Below are positions 1 to 9,152 of a DNA stretch of 64,000 bases, in pieces. The notes below the pieces were generated by a model, which worked only from the letters and a program-made list of their open reading frames with translations, searched no databases and was not told the DNA's origin. Source of the DNA: Odoribacter sp. UBA944 (lineage in GTDB: Bacteria; Bacteroidota; Bacteroidia; Bacteroidales; Marinifilaceae); the NCBI GenBank assembly GCA_002293375.1, contig DBDA01000027.1, forward strand, positions 4,849 to 68,848, read 5' to 3'. Made by a program: the position numbers and the translations under genes. The stretch's first letter is position 1. The number at the start of each line of letters is the position of its first letter.

Positions 1-72
1 GGTTACAATACAAAGAAACAGACCAATTGTTACACGGTGATTAAATTTCTGTTACGAAAAAAAGTCAGACTG

Positions 73-1020
73 TCAGATCGTTTTGTCTATCTGGTAAATG
101 TTGCGGTCGGACGAGGAGCGGGAGACCAACTCCGCTATAAATCCCGCCAAAAACAGTTGTGTCCCCAGGATGATGCAGACCAGAGCGATGTAAAAATAGG
201 GCATATCCGTAATCAGCGGTGCCTTGATGCCCCGGTGGAGGTAGAGGTATTTGTCCACTCCCAGCCAGACGATAGCGATCAGGCCGATCAAAAAGATCAG
301 ACTGCCCAGCGCTCCAAACAGGTGCATCGGTTTCCGGGAAAAACGGGTCATAAAGGAGATGGAGAGCAGATCTAAAAAACCGTTCATAAAACGGCTGAGG
401 CCGAATTTGGTCTGTCCGTATTTCCGGGCCCGGTGTTGCACAACTTTTTCCCCGATACGGGCAAAACCCGCCTGTTTGGCTAAGATCGGAATGTACCGGT
501 GCATCTCTCCGTACACTTCGATGTTTTTAACAACGTCGTTCCGGTAAGCTTTCAGGCCGCAATTGAAGTCGTGGAGCCGGATCCCGGAAAAATGGCGGGC
601 GGTAGCATTGAACAGTTTGGTAGGCAGAGTTTTGGACAAGGGATCGTACCGCTTCTTTTTCCAACCCGAAACCAGATCGAACCGCTCTTCGGTCACCATC
701 CGGTAGAGTTCCGGGATTTCGTCGGGACTGTCCTGCAAGTCGGCATCCATGGTGATCACCACCTGGCCTTGCGCCGCAGAAAATCCGCTCTGCAAGGCGG
801 CCGATTTTCCGTAATTGCGGCGAAATTTGATCCCCCGGATGCACGGATCGGTTTGGTTCAAGGATTCGACAACCTCCCAGGAACGATCCGAACTGCCGTC
901 GTCAACCAGGATGATCTCGTGACTGAACCCGTTCTCTTTCATCACTTTCCCGATCCAGGCGGTCAACTCGGGAAGTGATTCCTCTTCGTTGTACAGTGGA
1001 ACAACAACCGATATATCCAT
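73..1020 (-). CDS. Membrane-anchored family 2 glycosyltransferase (GtrB/DPM1-like)
   Basis: A 315-residue protein. The N-terminal two thirds is a GT-A domain: the nucleotide-sugar region has D40-D41 and the metal-binding DAD motif is at residues 92-94, followed by LQDSP, typical of the dolichol/undecaprenyl-phosphate glycosyltransferase branch. Two hydrophobic helices near residues 233-254 and 275-298 end the protein, as in GtrB and ArnC relatives. By family it moves a sugar from a nucleotide donor to a polyprenyl phosphate on the inner face of the cytoplasmic membrane; the sugar cannot be told from sequence. It lies 12 nt downstream of the LysM glucosaminidase gene on the same strand, so the two are probably co-transcribed, which fits an envelope role. 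The ATG is the first start in a well-conserved N-terminus. Confidence 0.9.
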   Translation of the reverse strand: MDISVVVPLYNEEESLPELTAWIGKVMKENGFSHEIILVDDGSSDRSWEVVESLNQTDPCIRGIKFRRNYGKSAALQSGFSAAQGQVVITMDADLQDSPDEIPELYRMVTEERFDLVSGWKKKRYDPLSKTLPTKLFNATARHFSGIRLHDFNCGLKAYRNDVVKNIEVYGEMHRYIPILAKQAGFARIGEKVVQHRARKYGQTKFGLSRFMNGFLDLLSISFMTRFSRKPMHLFGALGSLIFLIGLIAIVWLGVDKYLYLHRGIKAPLITDMPYFYIALVCIILGTQLFLAGFIAELVSRSSSDRNIYQIDKTI

Positions 1021-1032
1021 AATGCTTGCAGA

Positions 1033-1986
1033 TTAGATTTTTCTCCGGAGGTAGATCTTTTCCCCCTCCTGTAAGGGCGTATCGGCATCCAGGTGGTTGA
1101 ATTTAACCAGACTTTTTAGCTTTACCCCATATCGTTGGGCGATAGATCGCAGATCTTCACCTGCTTTGACCCGGTGGAATTCATACCCCCTCGCGGCTTT
1201 GTTCTTCTTTTTTTGCAGGAAAAAATAGTCGCCCGGGGTGAGAATGCTGCCGGGCAGGTCGTTGAAGGCGATCAGTTTTTTGGTCTTCAGGTCGTAGTAG
1301 CGGGCAATGTTCTCCAATTTGTCCCCGCTTTTGATCTCCATGCAGGTCAATCCGTTGATCATCTCTTCGCGCTGCCGGTAGTCGGCGAGCCGGTTATCCG
1401 CCTGCCTTACCGCTGATTTGGCGCCGGTGCGCTGATTTGTGGAGGATTGCTGCGCCCGCGCTTCGGCGATCGCCTGCTTTTTGACGGGACGGTCGTAGTG
1501 AAAGAGCTCCTCCTCTTCGATGATCTTGATCAGCATCTCCGCATATTTCGGATTGGTGGCGTACCCGGCGGCTTTTAACCCTTTGGCCCATCCCTGGTAA
1601 TCGGTAGCGGCCAACTCAAAAAGGCCGGCATACCGGGGGCGGGAGGTCAGAAATTCGCTGTGGTCTTGCCAGGATTGTTCCGGGTGGGTGTATTTCCGGA
1701 AGCATTCGTTGGCTTCGTCGTCGTCCATGTGGAACGAGTCGCCTTCCCAGTTGTGACACTTGATGCCGAAATGGTTGTTGGCTTGCCGGGCCAATTCCGA
1801 TATGCCGCATCCGGACTCCAGAATGCCCTGGGCTAATTTGATGCTGGCCGGAATGCCCGTCCGCTCCATCTCCCGGACGGCGATCTGTTTGTATTTATGG
1901 ATAAACTCTTTGCGTTCTTCCCCGTAGACCGGAAAGAACAGAACGGTCAGCAGAAAAATGGCCAGTGCCCGGTAAATGGTCTTCAT
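1033..1986 (-). CDS. Exported glucosaminidase (GH73/FlgJ-like) with two LysM domains
   Basis: A 317-residue protein with a hydrophobic signal peptide (about residues 1-22). The catalytic domain spans about 28-170, with the probable catalytic Glu57 in AQGILESGCG and the aromatic residues usual for the GH73/mannosyl-glycoprotein endo-beta-N-acetylglucosaminidase family. Two LysM repeats follow (about 215-260 and 268-316) and should bind peptidoglycan. The expected reaction is cleavage of the glycan strand during wall growth or division. A basic linker rich in Arg, Gln and Ala joins the catalytic and LysM parts. It is upstream of, and probably co-transcribed with, the GT2 gene. Confidence 0.92.
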   Translation of the reverse strand: MKTIYRALAIFLLTVLFFPVYGEERKEFIHKYKQIAVREMERTGIPASIKLAQGILESGCGISELARQANNHFGIKCHNWEGDSFHMDDDEANECFRKYTHPEQSWQDHSEFLTSRPRYAGLFELAATDYQGWAKGLKAAGYATNPKYAEMLIKIIEEEELFHYDRPVKKQAIAEARAQQSSTNQRTGAKSAVRQADNRLADYRQREEMINGLTCMEIKSGDKLENIARYYDLKTKKLIAFNDLPGSILTPGDYFFLQKKKNKAARGYEFHRVKAGEDLRSIAQRYGVKLKSLVKFNHLDADTPLQEGEKIYLRRKI

Positions 1987-2100
1987 AATTTTTTCTCGAA
2001 TGACAGTTTTCGGTTTTTTGGAGATAATCTGTTTTTTAATACTAAAATTTTACGAACTTTACACTCCTTTTACGGGATGTAAAGATAATACAAATTACTT

Positions 2101-2559
2101 GTGGAGAAAAGAGAACAGACCATAGAATATTTTGAGGGCAAAGATCTGCCCTCTGTGGAATACCGGGAATTGTGCAAAAAAGCGCAGGAGGTGTTGCCGG
2201 ATGCATACAGTATCTATTCCGGGTTCTCCGTCGGGGCTGCCCTGTTACTGGAAAACGGGGAGGTGATCACCGGGACCAACCAGGAAAATGCCGCTTCGCC
2301 CAGCGGAATGTGTGCGGAACGGACGGCTCTTTTCTACGCGGGGAGCCGCTTCCCGCAGGTGCGGGTAAAGGCGTTGGCCATCGCTGCCGCCGACCGGAAC
2401 GGGCCGGTGAAGGCGTATGTCTCTCCCTGCGGGGCGTGCCGGCAGGTGATGGCGGAATCCATCCGGCGAGGAGGAGATTTCGATGTGATCCTCTGCGGGG
2501 AGGAGCGAAGCATCCTGTTGAAGGCTTCGGCATTGTTGCCGTTTCCTTTTAAAATGTAA
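2101..2559 (+). CDS. cdd: Cytidine deaminase
   Basis: A 152-residue protein matching homotetrameric cytidine deaminases, which hydrolyse cytidine and deoxycytidine to the uridine forms in pyrimidine salvage. The zinc site is complete: Cys71 with catalytic Glu73 in CAERTALF, and Cys110 and Cys113 in PCGACRQ. Translation begins at a GTG; no in-frame ATG precedes the conserved core, and the ORF opens there. The gene is divergent from the LysM glucosaminidase and is followed after 26 nt by the OPT transporter, so the two may share a transcript. Confidence 0.94.
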   Translation: MEKREQTIEYFEGKDLPSVEYRELCKKAQEVLPDAYSIYSGFSVGAALLLENGEVITGTNQENAASPSGMCAERTALFYAGSRFPQVRVKALAIAAADRNGPVKAYVSPCGACRQVMAESIRRGGDFDVILCGEERSILLKASALLPFPFKM

Positions 2560-2585
2560 GATAGTAAGACCAATCAGATAACACA

Positions 2586-4550
2586 ATGGAACAGAAAGAA
2601 CAGAAGCCGGTATCCCTTCCGGAAAATGCGTACCGGGAACTAAAGCCGGGCGAGGAGTACAAACCTTTGATGCCGGCCGGGCAGAAACCGAAAGAAGTGA
2701 CCGCCTATTCAGTGACGTTCGGACTGCTCATGGCGGTTGTTTTTTCGGCGGCCGCCGCTTATTTGGGATTAAAGATCGGCCAAGTGTTCGAGGCGGCGAT
2801 CCCGATTGCCATTATTGCGGTGGGGATCGGATCCCTGACCGGAAATAAGAACATGCTGGGGCAGAATGTAATCATACAGTCCATCGGCGCCAGTTCCGGC
2901 GTCATCGTAGCCGGCGCTATTTTTACGTTGCCGGCGCTCTACATCTTAGGGTTAGAGGCGGAGTTTTACCAAATCTTCCTCTCCTCCCTGCTGGGTGGGT
3001 TGCTGGGTATTCTCCTACTGATCCCGTTCCGGAAATACTTTGTCCGGGACATGCACGGTAAATACCCCTTCCCGGAAGCGACGGCTACCACGGAGGTGCT
3101 GGTATCCGGAGAGAAGAAGGGAAATCAAGCTAAATTGCTGGCGATAAGCGGCCTGATCGGAGGGTTGTACGACTTTTGCATCAGTACCTTCGGTTGGTGG
3201 ACGGAAAATGTTTCGACCCGGATAGCCGGATGGGGCGAGGTGCTGGCGGATAAAATGAAATTGGTGTTTAAAGTCAACACAGGCGCTGCCGTGCTGGGGT
3301 TGGGCTACATTATCGGGCTAAAATACGCCGCCATTATATGTGCCGGATCGTTCACCGTTTGGTTCGTACTGATCCCCTTCCTGAGCCATTTTGCCGGCGG
3401 CCTGACCCTGCCGGTGGGCGAAGGGGTGACGACGCTGTTGCAGCAGATGAGCCCGGAGGATATTTTCCGGAATTACGCCCGCCACATCGGCATCGGGGGC
3501 ATCGCCATGGCCGGCATCATCGGCATCATCCGTTCTTCCGGGATCATCAAACAGGCATTGGGCTTGGCTGTCAGCGAACTGAGTGGTAAGAAATCCACCC
3601 TGGAGCAGGTGGAGCGCACCCAACGCGATCTGAGCATGAAGTTGATCCTGGCCGGTTTATTGGCTACCCTCCTGACCACCTTTCTGTTCTTCCAGTTCGG
3701 TGTATTGGGGAATATCTTCCAGACGATAGTCGCACTGCTGATCGTCTTTGTCATCTCATTCCTTTTTACCACGGTAGCGGCAAATGCTATTGCCATTGTC
3801 GGATCAAACCCGGTTTCCGGCATGACCCTGATGACCCTGATCCTGGCTTCGCTGGTATTGGTCAGTGTGGGGGTGAGCGGGACCGGCGGGATGATGGCCG
3901 CCATGATCATCGGCGGAGTGGTCTGTACGGCCCTCTCCATGGCCGGCGGCTTTATCACCGACCTGAAGATCGGCTACTGGTTGGGTACGACGCCGGCCAA
4001 ACAACAGGCCTGGAAGTTTCTCGGTACGGTGGTTTCCGCAGCTACGGTGGCCGGGGTGATGATTATTCTGAACAAGACATATGGTTTTGTTGGGGAAGGT
4101 TCGTTTGCAGCTCCACAGGCCAATGCCATGGCGGCTGTCATCAAACCGTTGATGGAGGGCGGTGCCACTCCCTGGATGCTCTATTTCGCCGGTGCTGCCC
4201 TGGCGCTTATCCTGACCATGATCGGTGTGCCTGCGCTGGCTTTTGCCTTGGGGATGTTTATTCCGCTGGAATTGAATACGCCGCTGTTGGTAGGCGGCCT
4301 GGTGAGTTGGTATGTCTCTACCCGGAGCAAAGACGAGGCGCTCAACAAAGTGCGCAGAGACCGGGGGACCCTGATCGCTTCCGGCTTCATTGCAGGGGGC
4401 GCTTTGATGGGCGTGATCAGCGCCATTTTAAAATACGCCGATTTTGACTGGTTGATGGAGTGGAGCGGGGCAGAATGGCTCGGCCTCTTTATGTATGTGG
4501 CTATCATCGGCTATTTTATTGCGGATGCGATGCGGGGTAAAAAAGAGTAG
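2586..4550 (+). CDS. OPT-family oligopeptide transporter
   Basis: A 654-residue, highly hydrophobic protein with about 14-16 predicted membrane segments, beginning near residue 40 after a short hydrophilic start. The repeated Gly-rich helices (for example NPVSGMTLMTL) and overall length fit the bacterial branch of the OPT superfamily (proton-coupled oligopeptide or metal-chelate uptake). The gene is 22 nt upstream of peptidase T, which supports import of small peptides followed by cytosolic cleavage. Substrate range is inferred from that context only. Confidence 0.92.
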   Translation: MEQKEQKPVSLPENAYRELKPGEEYKPLMPAGQKPKEVTAYSVTFGLLMAVVFSAAAAYLGLKIGQVFEAAIPIAIIAVGIGSLTGNKNMLGQNVIIQSIGASSGVIVAGAIFTLPALYILGLEAEFYQIFLSSLLGGLLGILLLIPFRKYFVRDMHGKYPFPEATATTEVLVSGEKKGNQAKLLAISGLIGGLYDFCISTFGWWTENVSTRIAGWGEVLADKMKLVFKVNTGAAVLGLGYIIGLKYAAIICAGSFTVWFVLIPFLSHFAGGLTLPVGEGVTTLLQQMSPEDIFRNYARHIGIGGIAMAGIIGIIRSSGIIKQALGLAVSELSGKKSTLEQVERTQRDLSMKLILAGLLATLLTTFLFFQFGVLGNIFQTIVALLIVFVISFLFTTVAANAIAIVGSNPVSGMTLMTLILASLVLVSVGVSGTGGMMAAMIIGGVVCTALSMAGGFITDLKIGYWLGTTPAKQQAWKFLGTVVSAATVAGVMIILNKTYGFVGEGSFAAPQANAMAAVIKPLMEGGATPWMLYFAGAALALILTMIGVPALAFALGMFIPLELNTPLLVGGLVSWYVSTRSKDEALNKVRRDRGTLIASGFIAGGALMGVISAILKYADFDWLMEWSGAEWLGLFMYVAIIGYFIADAMRGKKE

Positions 4551-4572
4551 AAGAATTTAAAGAGATACATGT

Positions 4573-5790
4573 ATGGAACTAAAAGAACGTTTTCTGACCT
4601 ACGTGGGGTTTGACACCCAAAGCGACCCCAAGAGCGAGACCTATCCCTCCACCGACAAACAGTTGGTACTGTTAAAGCATTTGGCGGAGGAGATGAAACA
4701 GATCGGCCTGACGGAGGTGGAGATGGACCGGTATGGTTATGTGATGGGCACCCTTCCGGCGACGGTGGGTTTGGAAGAGAAGCCGGTGATCGGTTTTATC
4801 GCCCATGTGGATACCAGCCCCGATATGAGCGGGACCGCTGTCAAACCGCAGGTCATCGAACGGTACAACGGAGGGGACATCCGCCTGAACAGCGAATGGG
4901 TGATGAAAGCGGAGGAGTTTCCGGAGTTGGCTTTTTACACAGGGCACACCCTGATCACGACGGACGGGACCACCCTGCTGGGGGCGGATGACAAAGCCGG
5001 CGTGGCGGAGATTATGACGGCGGCCGAATACCTGTTGGCCCATCCGGAGCTCCCGCACGGAAAGATCCGGATCGGATTTACACCCGATGAGGAGGTCGGG
5101 CGGGGCGTAGACCATTTTGATGTACAACAGTTCGGTGCCCGGTTCGCCTATACAGTGGACGGTGGTTTCGAAGGCGAATTGGAGTATGAAAATTTCAATG
5201 CGGCCGGAGCTGTTATCCGGGTACAGGGGCGGAACATTCATCCCGGATATGCCAAGGGCAAAATGGTGAACTCCCTGCAGATCCTAACGGAATTGAATGC
5301 GATGTTGCCTCCCTGCCAGCGGCCGGAGCATACGGAAGGATACGAAGGTTTTTTCCACCTGGTCGCCATGGATGGAGGCGTGGAAAAAGCCTCTTCAGAG
5401 TATATAATCCGGGACCACTCCCGCGAAAAATTTGAAGAGAAAAAACAATTTATCCGGGACGTAGCCGATTTCCTGAACCGGAAATACGGAGCGGGTACGG
5501 TGGAGTTGATCCTGACCGATCAGTACTATAACATGCGTGAAATGGTGGAACCGCATCCGGAAGTAATTGCCAAGGCGGAACAGGCCATGAAAGAGGCGGG
5601 CGTAACACCTTTGGTCCGGCCCATCCGCGGAGGAACGGACGGCTCCCGTCTCTCATACATGGGGCTTCCCTGCCCGAACCTGTTCACGGGCGGTATGAAT
5701 TTCCACGGAAAGTACGAATACTGTTCCCTGAATACCATGCAGAAAGCAGTGGAAACGCTGGTGAATTTGGCCGTATTGTGGGGGCGCTGA
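4573..5790 (+). CDS. pepT: Peptidase T (aminotripeptidase)
   Basis: A 405-residue M20 metallopeptidase that removes the N-terminal residue from tripeptides. The di-zinc and catalytic residues fall at the positions known for E. coli PepT: His78 and Asp80 in HVDTSPD, Asp140 in GADDKAG, Glu173-Glu174 in PDEEVGRG and Asp196 in TVDGG. The C-terminal zinc histidine is in MNFHGKYE. The length is normal. It follows the OPT transporter by 22 nt and probably forms a peptide uptake and hydrolysis unit with it. It converges on a small minus-strand gene 4 nt away. Confidence 0.96.
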   Translation: MELKERFLTYVGFDTQSDPKSETYPSTDKQLVLLKHLAEEMKQIGLTEVEMDRYGYVMGTLPATVGLEEKPVIGFIAHVDTSPDMSGTAVKPQVIERYNGGDIRLNSEWVMKAEEFPELAFYTGHTLITTDGTTLLGADDKAGVAEIMTAAEYLLAHPELPHGKIRIGFTPDEEVGRGVDHFDVQQFGARFAYTVDGGFEGELEYENFNAAGAVIRVQGRNIHPGYAKGKMVNSLQILTELNAMLPPCQRPEHTEGYEGFFHLVAMDGGVEKASSEYIIRDHSREKFEEKKQFIRDVADFLNRKYGAGTVELILTDQYYNMREMVEPHPEVIAKAEQAMKEAGVTPLVRPIRGGTDGSRLSYMGLPCPNLFTGGMNFHGKYEYCSLNTMQKAVETLVNLAVLWGR

Positions 5791-5794
5791 TTTT

Positions 5795-6070
5795 TTAGCA
5801 CCTCAGAAACGGACGAAGGATCGACCGGATCTCCGACCAGAAACCGCCGCCGGAGCAGCACGCTTTTTCGGCGGCGCTTCTCTGTTTGGATAAGAACCAC
5901 CCGACTACTCCGGAGAGCAGCAGGTTTCCGCTGTTGTGGCGGGCGTATTCCCATCCCTCCTTGAGCATGCGCTCCTCCTGTCGACAGAGGCGACGCAACT
6001 CTCTTTTCCGCTCGTGGAGTTGCTCCAGTGGGTTCTTATAGTGGTTTTTTTCTTTCAGTTCAAAGCTCAT
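5795..6070 (-). CDS. Small hypothetical protein, last gene of a YqjD/E/K-like trio
   Basis: A 91-residue protein, basic and predicted helical at the N-terminus (many Arg, Glu and Lys up to about residue 45), with a weak hydrophobic stretch around NLLLSGVVGWFL. I recognise no family from sequence. Its place after a YtxH protein and a holin-like DUF1469 protein, 12 nt apart and on the same strand, mirrors the yqjD-yqjE-yqjK layout of proteobacteria, where the third product is also a small basic protein. It ends only 4 nt from the convergent pepT stop. Confidence 0.65.
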   Translation of the reverse strand: MSFELKEKNHYKNPLEQLHERKRELRRLCRQEERMLKEGWEYARHNSGNLLLSGVVGWFLSKQRSAAEKACCSGGGFWSEIRSILRPFLRC

Positions 6071-6082
6071 GGGGCAGGGGTG

Positions 6083-6451
6083 TTATTCGGTATCGTCGTC
6101 GTTTTCTTCTTTCTCCAGAATCGCCTTGATAACGGTGTTCATGACGTTTGTCCGGATTTTTTTCTTCAGTACCAACATCAGTAACGCCAGTAGCACGTAA
6201 ATCCCGAATACGGCTAAGAATCCCAAACTCAGACAGTTCCATAATTCTCCCAGGAAAAACGCCAGGGTCAGGAAAGCAAAGAGGATTCCAAAAACCATCA
6301 GGATCACCAGAACAAGGCTTTGAGAAAGGATCGCAATCAATTTTGCAATCCTTTCGTAAGCGTTCAGTTTCAGAAGCTCCAGTTGCATGCCTGTGTAGTC
6401 CAGGATGCGGTTTTTCAGCTCTTCCAACAGTTCTCCGGGTTCTTTTCCCAT
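6083..6451 (-). CDS. Holin-superfamily membrane protein (DUF1469/YqjE-like)
   Basis: A 122-residue protein with a helical cytosolic start (about 1-35), two strong membrane helices (about 40-68 and 75-98) joined by a short loop, then a Lys-rich and acidic tail. This is the pattern of the Actinobacterial Holin-X/YqjE group, which is chromosomal, not part of a prophage. The function is unknown; family members often sit with YtxH or ElaB/YqjD proteins in envelope-stress operons, as here. It is 6 nt after the YtxH gene. Confidence 0.8.
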   Translation of the reverse strand: MGKEPGELLEELKNRILDYTGMQLELLKLNAYERIAKLIAILSQSLVLVILMVFGILFAFLTLAFFLGELWNCLSLGFLAVFGIYVLLALLMLVLKKKIRTNVMNTVIKAILEKEENDDDTE

Positions 6452-6457
6452 AACGGA

Positions 6458-6790
6458 TTATTTTTTGGACGATGTGTTGCGGTGTGGTGTGGCATGATGC
6501 AACTTTTCTCCCAGGCATTCTGCCGCCTCTTCTGCTGCGTGCATCTTCTCTTTTGCCTTTTGCGTCAGTTCATCGGCTTTCTCCTTTGCTTTGTCGGCAA
6601 ATTGGTGCATGCCGTCTTTCACTTTCTCGTTCATCTCCTCCCAGCACTTCCGTATGGAGTCTTTGTTTTTGACGATCAAATAGGTTGCACAAGCTCCTAC
6701 CAAGGCGCCGAACAGCAGGCCGGTGACTAAATGTCCGTTTGAATTTTCGTGTCTCATATCGTTTGTATTTTGGTTGTTAGTTACACCCAT
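6458..6790 (-). CDS. YtxH domain protein
   Basis: A 110-residue protein with one Gly/Ala-rich membrane segment (GLLFGALVGACATYLIV), followed by a long amphipathic Lys/Glu/Ala helix with repeated KAKEK units, the YtxH/ElaB-like plan. It probably sits in the inner membrane with the helix in the cytoplasm. An alternative start at Met12 (position 6757) gives MRHENSNGH and is plausible, because the first start lies inside an inverted repeat. It is the first gene of the trio running to 5795. Confidence 0.8.
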   Translation of the reverse strand: MGVTNNQNTNDMRHENSNGHLVTGLLFGALVGACATYLIVKNKDSIRKCWEEMNEKVKDGMHQFADKAKEKADELTQKAKEKMHAAEEAAECLGEKLHHATPHRNTSSKK

Positions 6791-6807
6791 TTAAACGCGA
6801 TGGGTGT
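6783..6807. repeat. 8-bp inverted repeat over the YtxH gene start
   Basis: ACACCCAT (6783-6790) and ATGGGTGT (6800-6807) are perfect inverted copies separated by 9 nt. The left arm contains the ATG of the longer YtxH reading. It could be an operator or an RNA hairpin over the start; no regulator is identified. Confidence 0.4.
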
Positions 6808-6967
6808 GAAAAAGTTACGGCTGTCGTCGATGCCTCAAATCTTTAAGTGGCTGACCTAAAGGGCTTATTTGAGAATAGTTACAATAAAGTATTGTGCAAT
6901 TATACTAATAATTGACAACAAATGCAAATAGTTTCTCATCGAAGCTATTGGCGACCGACATGCTGGG

Positions 6968-6998
6968 TTGTAAGAGAGAAAGAAAATATGTACTATTG
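6968..6998 (+). promoter_or_regulatory. Probable Bacteroidota promoter for the GH95-like/PL8 genes
   Basis: TTG at 6968-6970 and TACTATTG at 6991-6998 with 20 nt between them resemble the Bacteroidota -33/-7 pair (TTTG and TAnnTTTG), with one mismatch in the -7 box. It lies inside the upstream extension of the reading frame, which supports the ATG at 7017 as the true start. Confidence 0.45.
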
Positions 6999-7016
6999 CA
7001 CTACATTTACGTAGTT

Positions 7017-9140
7017 ATGAAGAAAATCATGTTGTTTTTAAGCTTTCTGGGGGTTGCGTGTGCAGGCCGGATAACGGATGACGGATTGCCGGGACAGGCA
7101 GCGGCATTGCAGGAGCACTCCCTCCGTTTTGATACTGTGGGGAACAGTTACTACAGCGGCGGACTGATCGGCAACGGCCGGTTGGGCGCATCCATCTACG
7201 GGGTGGGGGGTGATACCCTGTGTTGGGAGTTGGGCTCCACCGAGGTGGTCGACCACCGGCAGGGCACAGGGACGGATGATGGGCTCTACAACAAATGCCG
7301 CCTGCCGATCGGGAAATTACTGTTGCCGTTGGGAGAAAACCCGTCGAATTTGATTACAGACCTTTACAAAGCAGAGGTACGGGGAGAGGCGGGGAGAGTA
7401 AAGTGGAAAAGTTGGGCGCCGGCGCACCTGCAGGTGCTGTTGGTGGAGCTTTCCGGCGATGAAGAGTTGCCGGAGTTCCTGTTCCGGCCGGAAATCTCCC
7501 AAAGCCCCCGGGCCATTTACAGCAAAGCGCACAGCAAAAACATGCCGGAAGGTTACCGCCCCAACCCGGATCCGCTCCGCCTGGTGTCGGGGGAGTACCA
7601 CATCAACAAACAGCCCCTGTTGGCGGGCGGGGAGTACACCACGGTATGGCGCGTAACAGAGACGAACGAAAAAAAAGTGCTTTGGCTCTCCATAGCTTAC
7701 TCCCGCACGGATACCGCTACGGAACGGAAAGCGATAGCCGATATCGAAGCAGCGATGGCGGAACCTCTTGAAACCGTCCGGAAAAGGCACACAGCGTGGT
7801 GGAGCGATTTTTACGCGCGCAGCTACGTATCGGTCGGGGAGAAGAAGTTCGACTCCTTCTTTTGGAACCAAAAATACAAATTGGGGTCTGCCACCCGAAG
7901 CGACGCACTCCCCATAGACCTGATGGGGCCCTGGTACCACAACCGGACCCCCTGGCCGGCCATTTGGTGGAACCTGAACATCCAATTGACCTACTCGCCG
8001 CTCTTCGCCCTCAACCATTCGGACCTGGCCCTTCCGCTCTGCGACATGTTGGACGCGAATGTCCGTAACCTGATGCAAAACGTGCCGGGGCCCTGGCAAA
8101 AAGAGGCCGCCGCTATCGGCCGTACCAGTAGTTACGACTGTTTGGAGAAGGTAGGCGACGAACATGGATTGCTACTGTGGACACTCTTCTATTACCGGAA
8201 ATACTGCCTGTACGAAAACGATGGGGAGCGTTTGGAACAGAAGCTCTTTCCCCTGCTGAAACTCTCCGTTAACTACTACCGCTACCTGCTCTCGGAAGGA
8301 GCCGACGGTCATCTCCACATGCCTGTCAGTTTTTCGCCGGAGTACGCCCGCGCAGCGGATTGCAACTTTGAACTGGCTTTGCTGCGGTGGGGGTGTGAGA
8401 CGTTGGTAACGATCGACCGGGCGTTGGGCATCAACGACCCGCTCCTGCCGGAGTGGCAACGCATCCTGGAAAAATTGGCCCCTTATCCTGCGGACGAGGA
8501 CGGTTTTCTGATCGGGAACGGCGTCAAATTGACCTCGACGCACCGCCACTACTCGCACCTGCTGATGATCTACCCGCTGTCCAACTACCCGTTGGATACG
8601 GAAGAGAACCGGGAGATGGCCATACGCTCCATGCGCTATTGGCTGAGCTTCCCGACGAGGGGCTACACCGGTTATACCTATTCGGGCGCCTCCTCCATGT
8701 ACACCCTGCTGGGAGATGGCGAAAATGCCCGGAAGCACTTAGAGGTGGTGCTGGACCGCTACCTGACCCCGAACACCCTCTACCACGAGGCCGGTCCGGT
8801 CTTTGAAACGCCGATGTCCGCGCTGGCTTCCATGACGGAGATGCTGATACAGAGCAAAGATTCCGTCATCCACCTTTTCCCCGCATTGCCTGCGAAGTGG
8901 CAGGACATCCGCCTGCAACGGATGCAGACGGAAGGCGGCTTTGAGGTAGGGGCCGTGCGGAAAGCCGGCGTATTGAAAGAGGTGACCATCGCGAACAAAC
9001 GGGGCGGGAATTGCATCCTGGCCTGCGGTGAATCGCTCGAAGGGGTGCGGGTAGAAAATGCCGAGTACTCCGTTTTGCCGGATAATAAACTTCTGTTGGC
9101 CATTCCGGAAGGCCAAACGGCCCGATTGCTGTTCCGGTAA
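7017..9140 (+). CDS. Exported GH95-like (alpha/alpha)6 glycoside hydrolase
   Basis: A 707-residue protein when started at the ATG at 7017, where a signal peptide begins (MKKIMLFLSFLGVACAG, possibly a lipobox ending at the Cys). The reading frame is open 105 nt further upstream, but that part contains the promoter and is not protein-like. The N-terminal module has the GLIGNGRLGASIYG pattern of the GH95 (alpha-L-fucosidase/galactosidase) N-domain. The middle has the aromatic-rich TPWPAIWWNLNIQ region of the (alpha/alpha)6 barrel, and a C-terminal beta domain follows. I cannot place the catalytic residues, so specificity is open. It is 12 nt upstream of a PL8 lyase, suggesting joint attack on an acidic, possibly host, glycan. 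It could equally belong to another clan GH-L/M-like family. Confidence 0.65.
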   Translation: MKKIMLFLSFLGVACAGRITDDGLPGQAAALQEHSLRFDTVGNSYYSGGLIGNGRLGASIYGVGGDTLCWELGSTEVVDHRQGTGTDDGLYNKCRLPIGKLLLPLGENPSNLITDLYKAEVRGEAGRVKWKSWAPAHLQVLLVELSGDEELPEFLFRPEISQSPRAIYSKAHSKNMPEGYRPNPDPLRLVSGEYHINKQPLLAGGEYTTVWRVTETNEKKVLWLSIAYSRTDTATERKAIADIEAAMAEPLETVRKRHTAWWSDFYARSYVSVGEKKFDSFFWNQKYKLGSATRSDALPIDLMGPWYHNRTPWPAIWWNLNIQLTYSPLFALNHSDLALPLCDMLDANVRNLMQNVPGPWQKEAAAIGRTSSYDCLEKVGDEHGLLLWTLFYYRKYCLYENDGERLEQKLFPLLKLSVNYYRYLLSEGADGHLHMPVSFSPEYARAADCNFELALLRWGCETLVTIDRALGINDPLLPEWQRILEKLAPYPADEDGFLIGNGVKLTSTHRHYSHLLMIYPLSNYPLDTEENREMAIRSMRYWLSFPTRGYTGYTYSGASSMYTLLGDGENARKHLEVVLDRYLTPNTLYHEAGPVFETPMSALASMTEMLIQSKDSVIHLFPALPAKWQDIRLQRMQTEGGFEVGAVRKAGVLKEVTIANKRGGNCILACGESLEGVRVENAEYSVLPDNKLLLAIPEGQTARLLFR

Positions 9141-9152
9141 AAAATACAACGT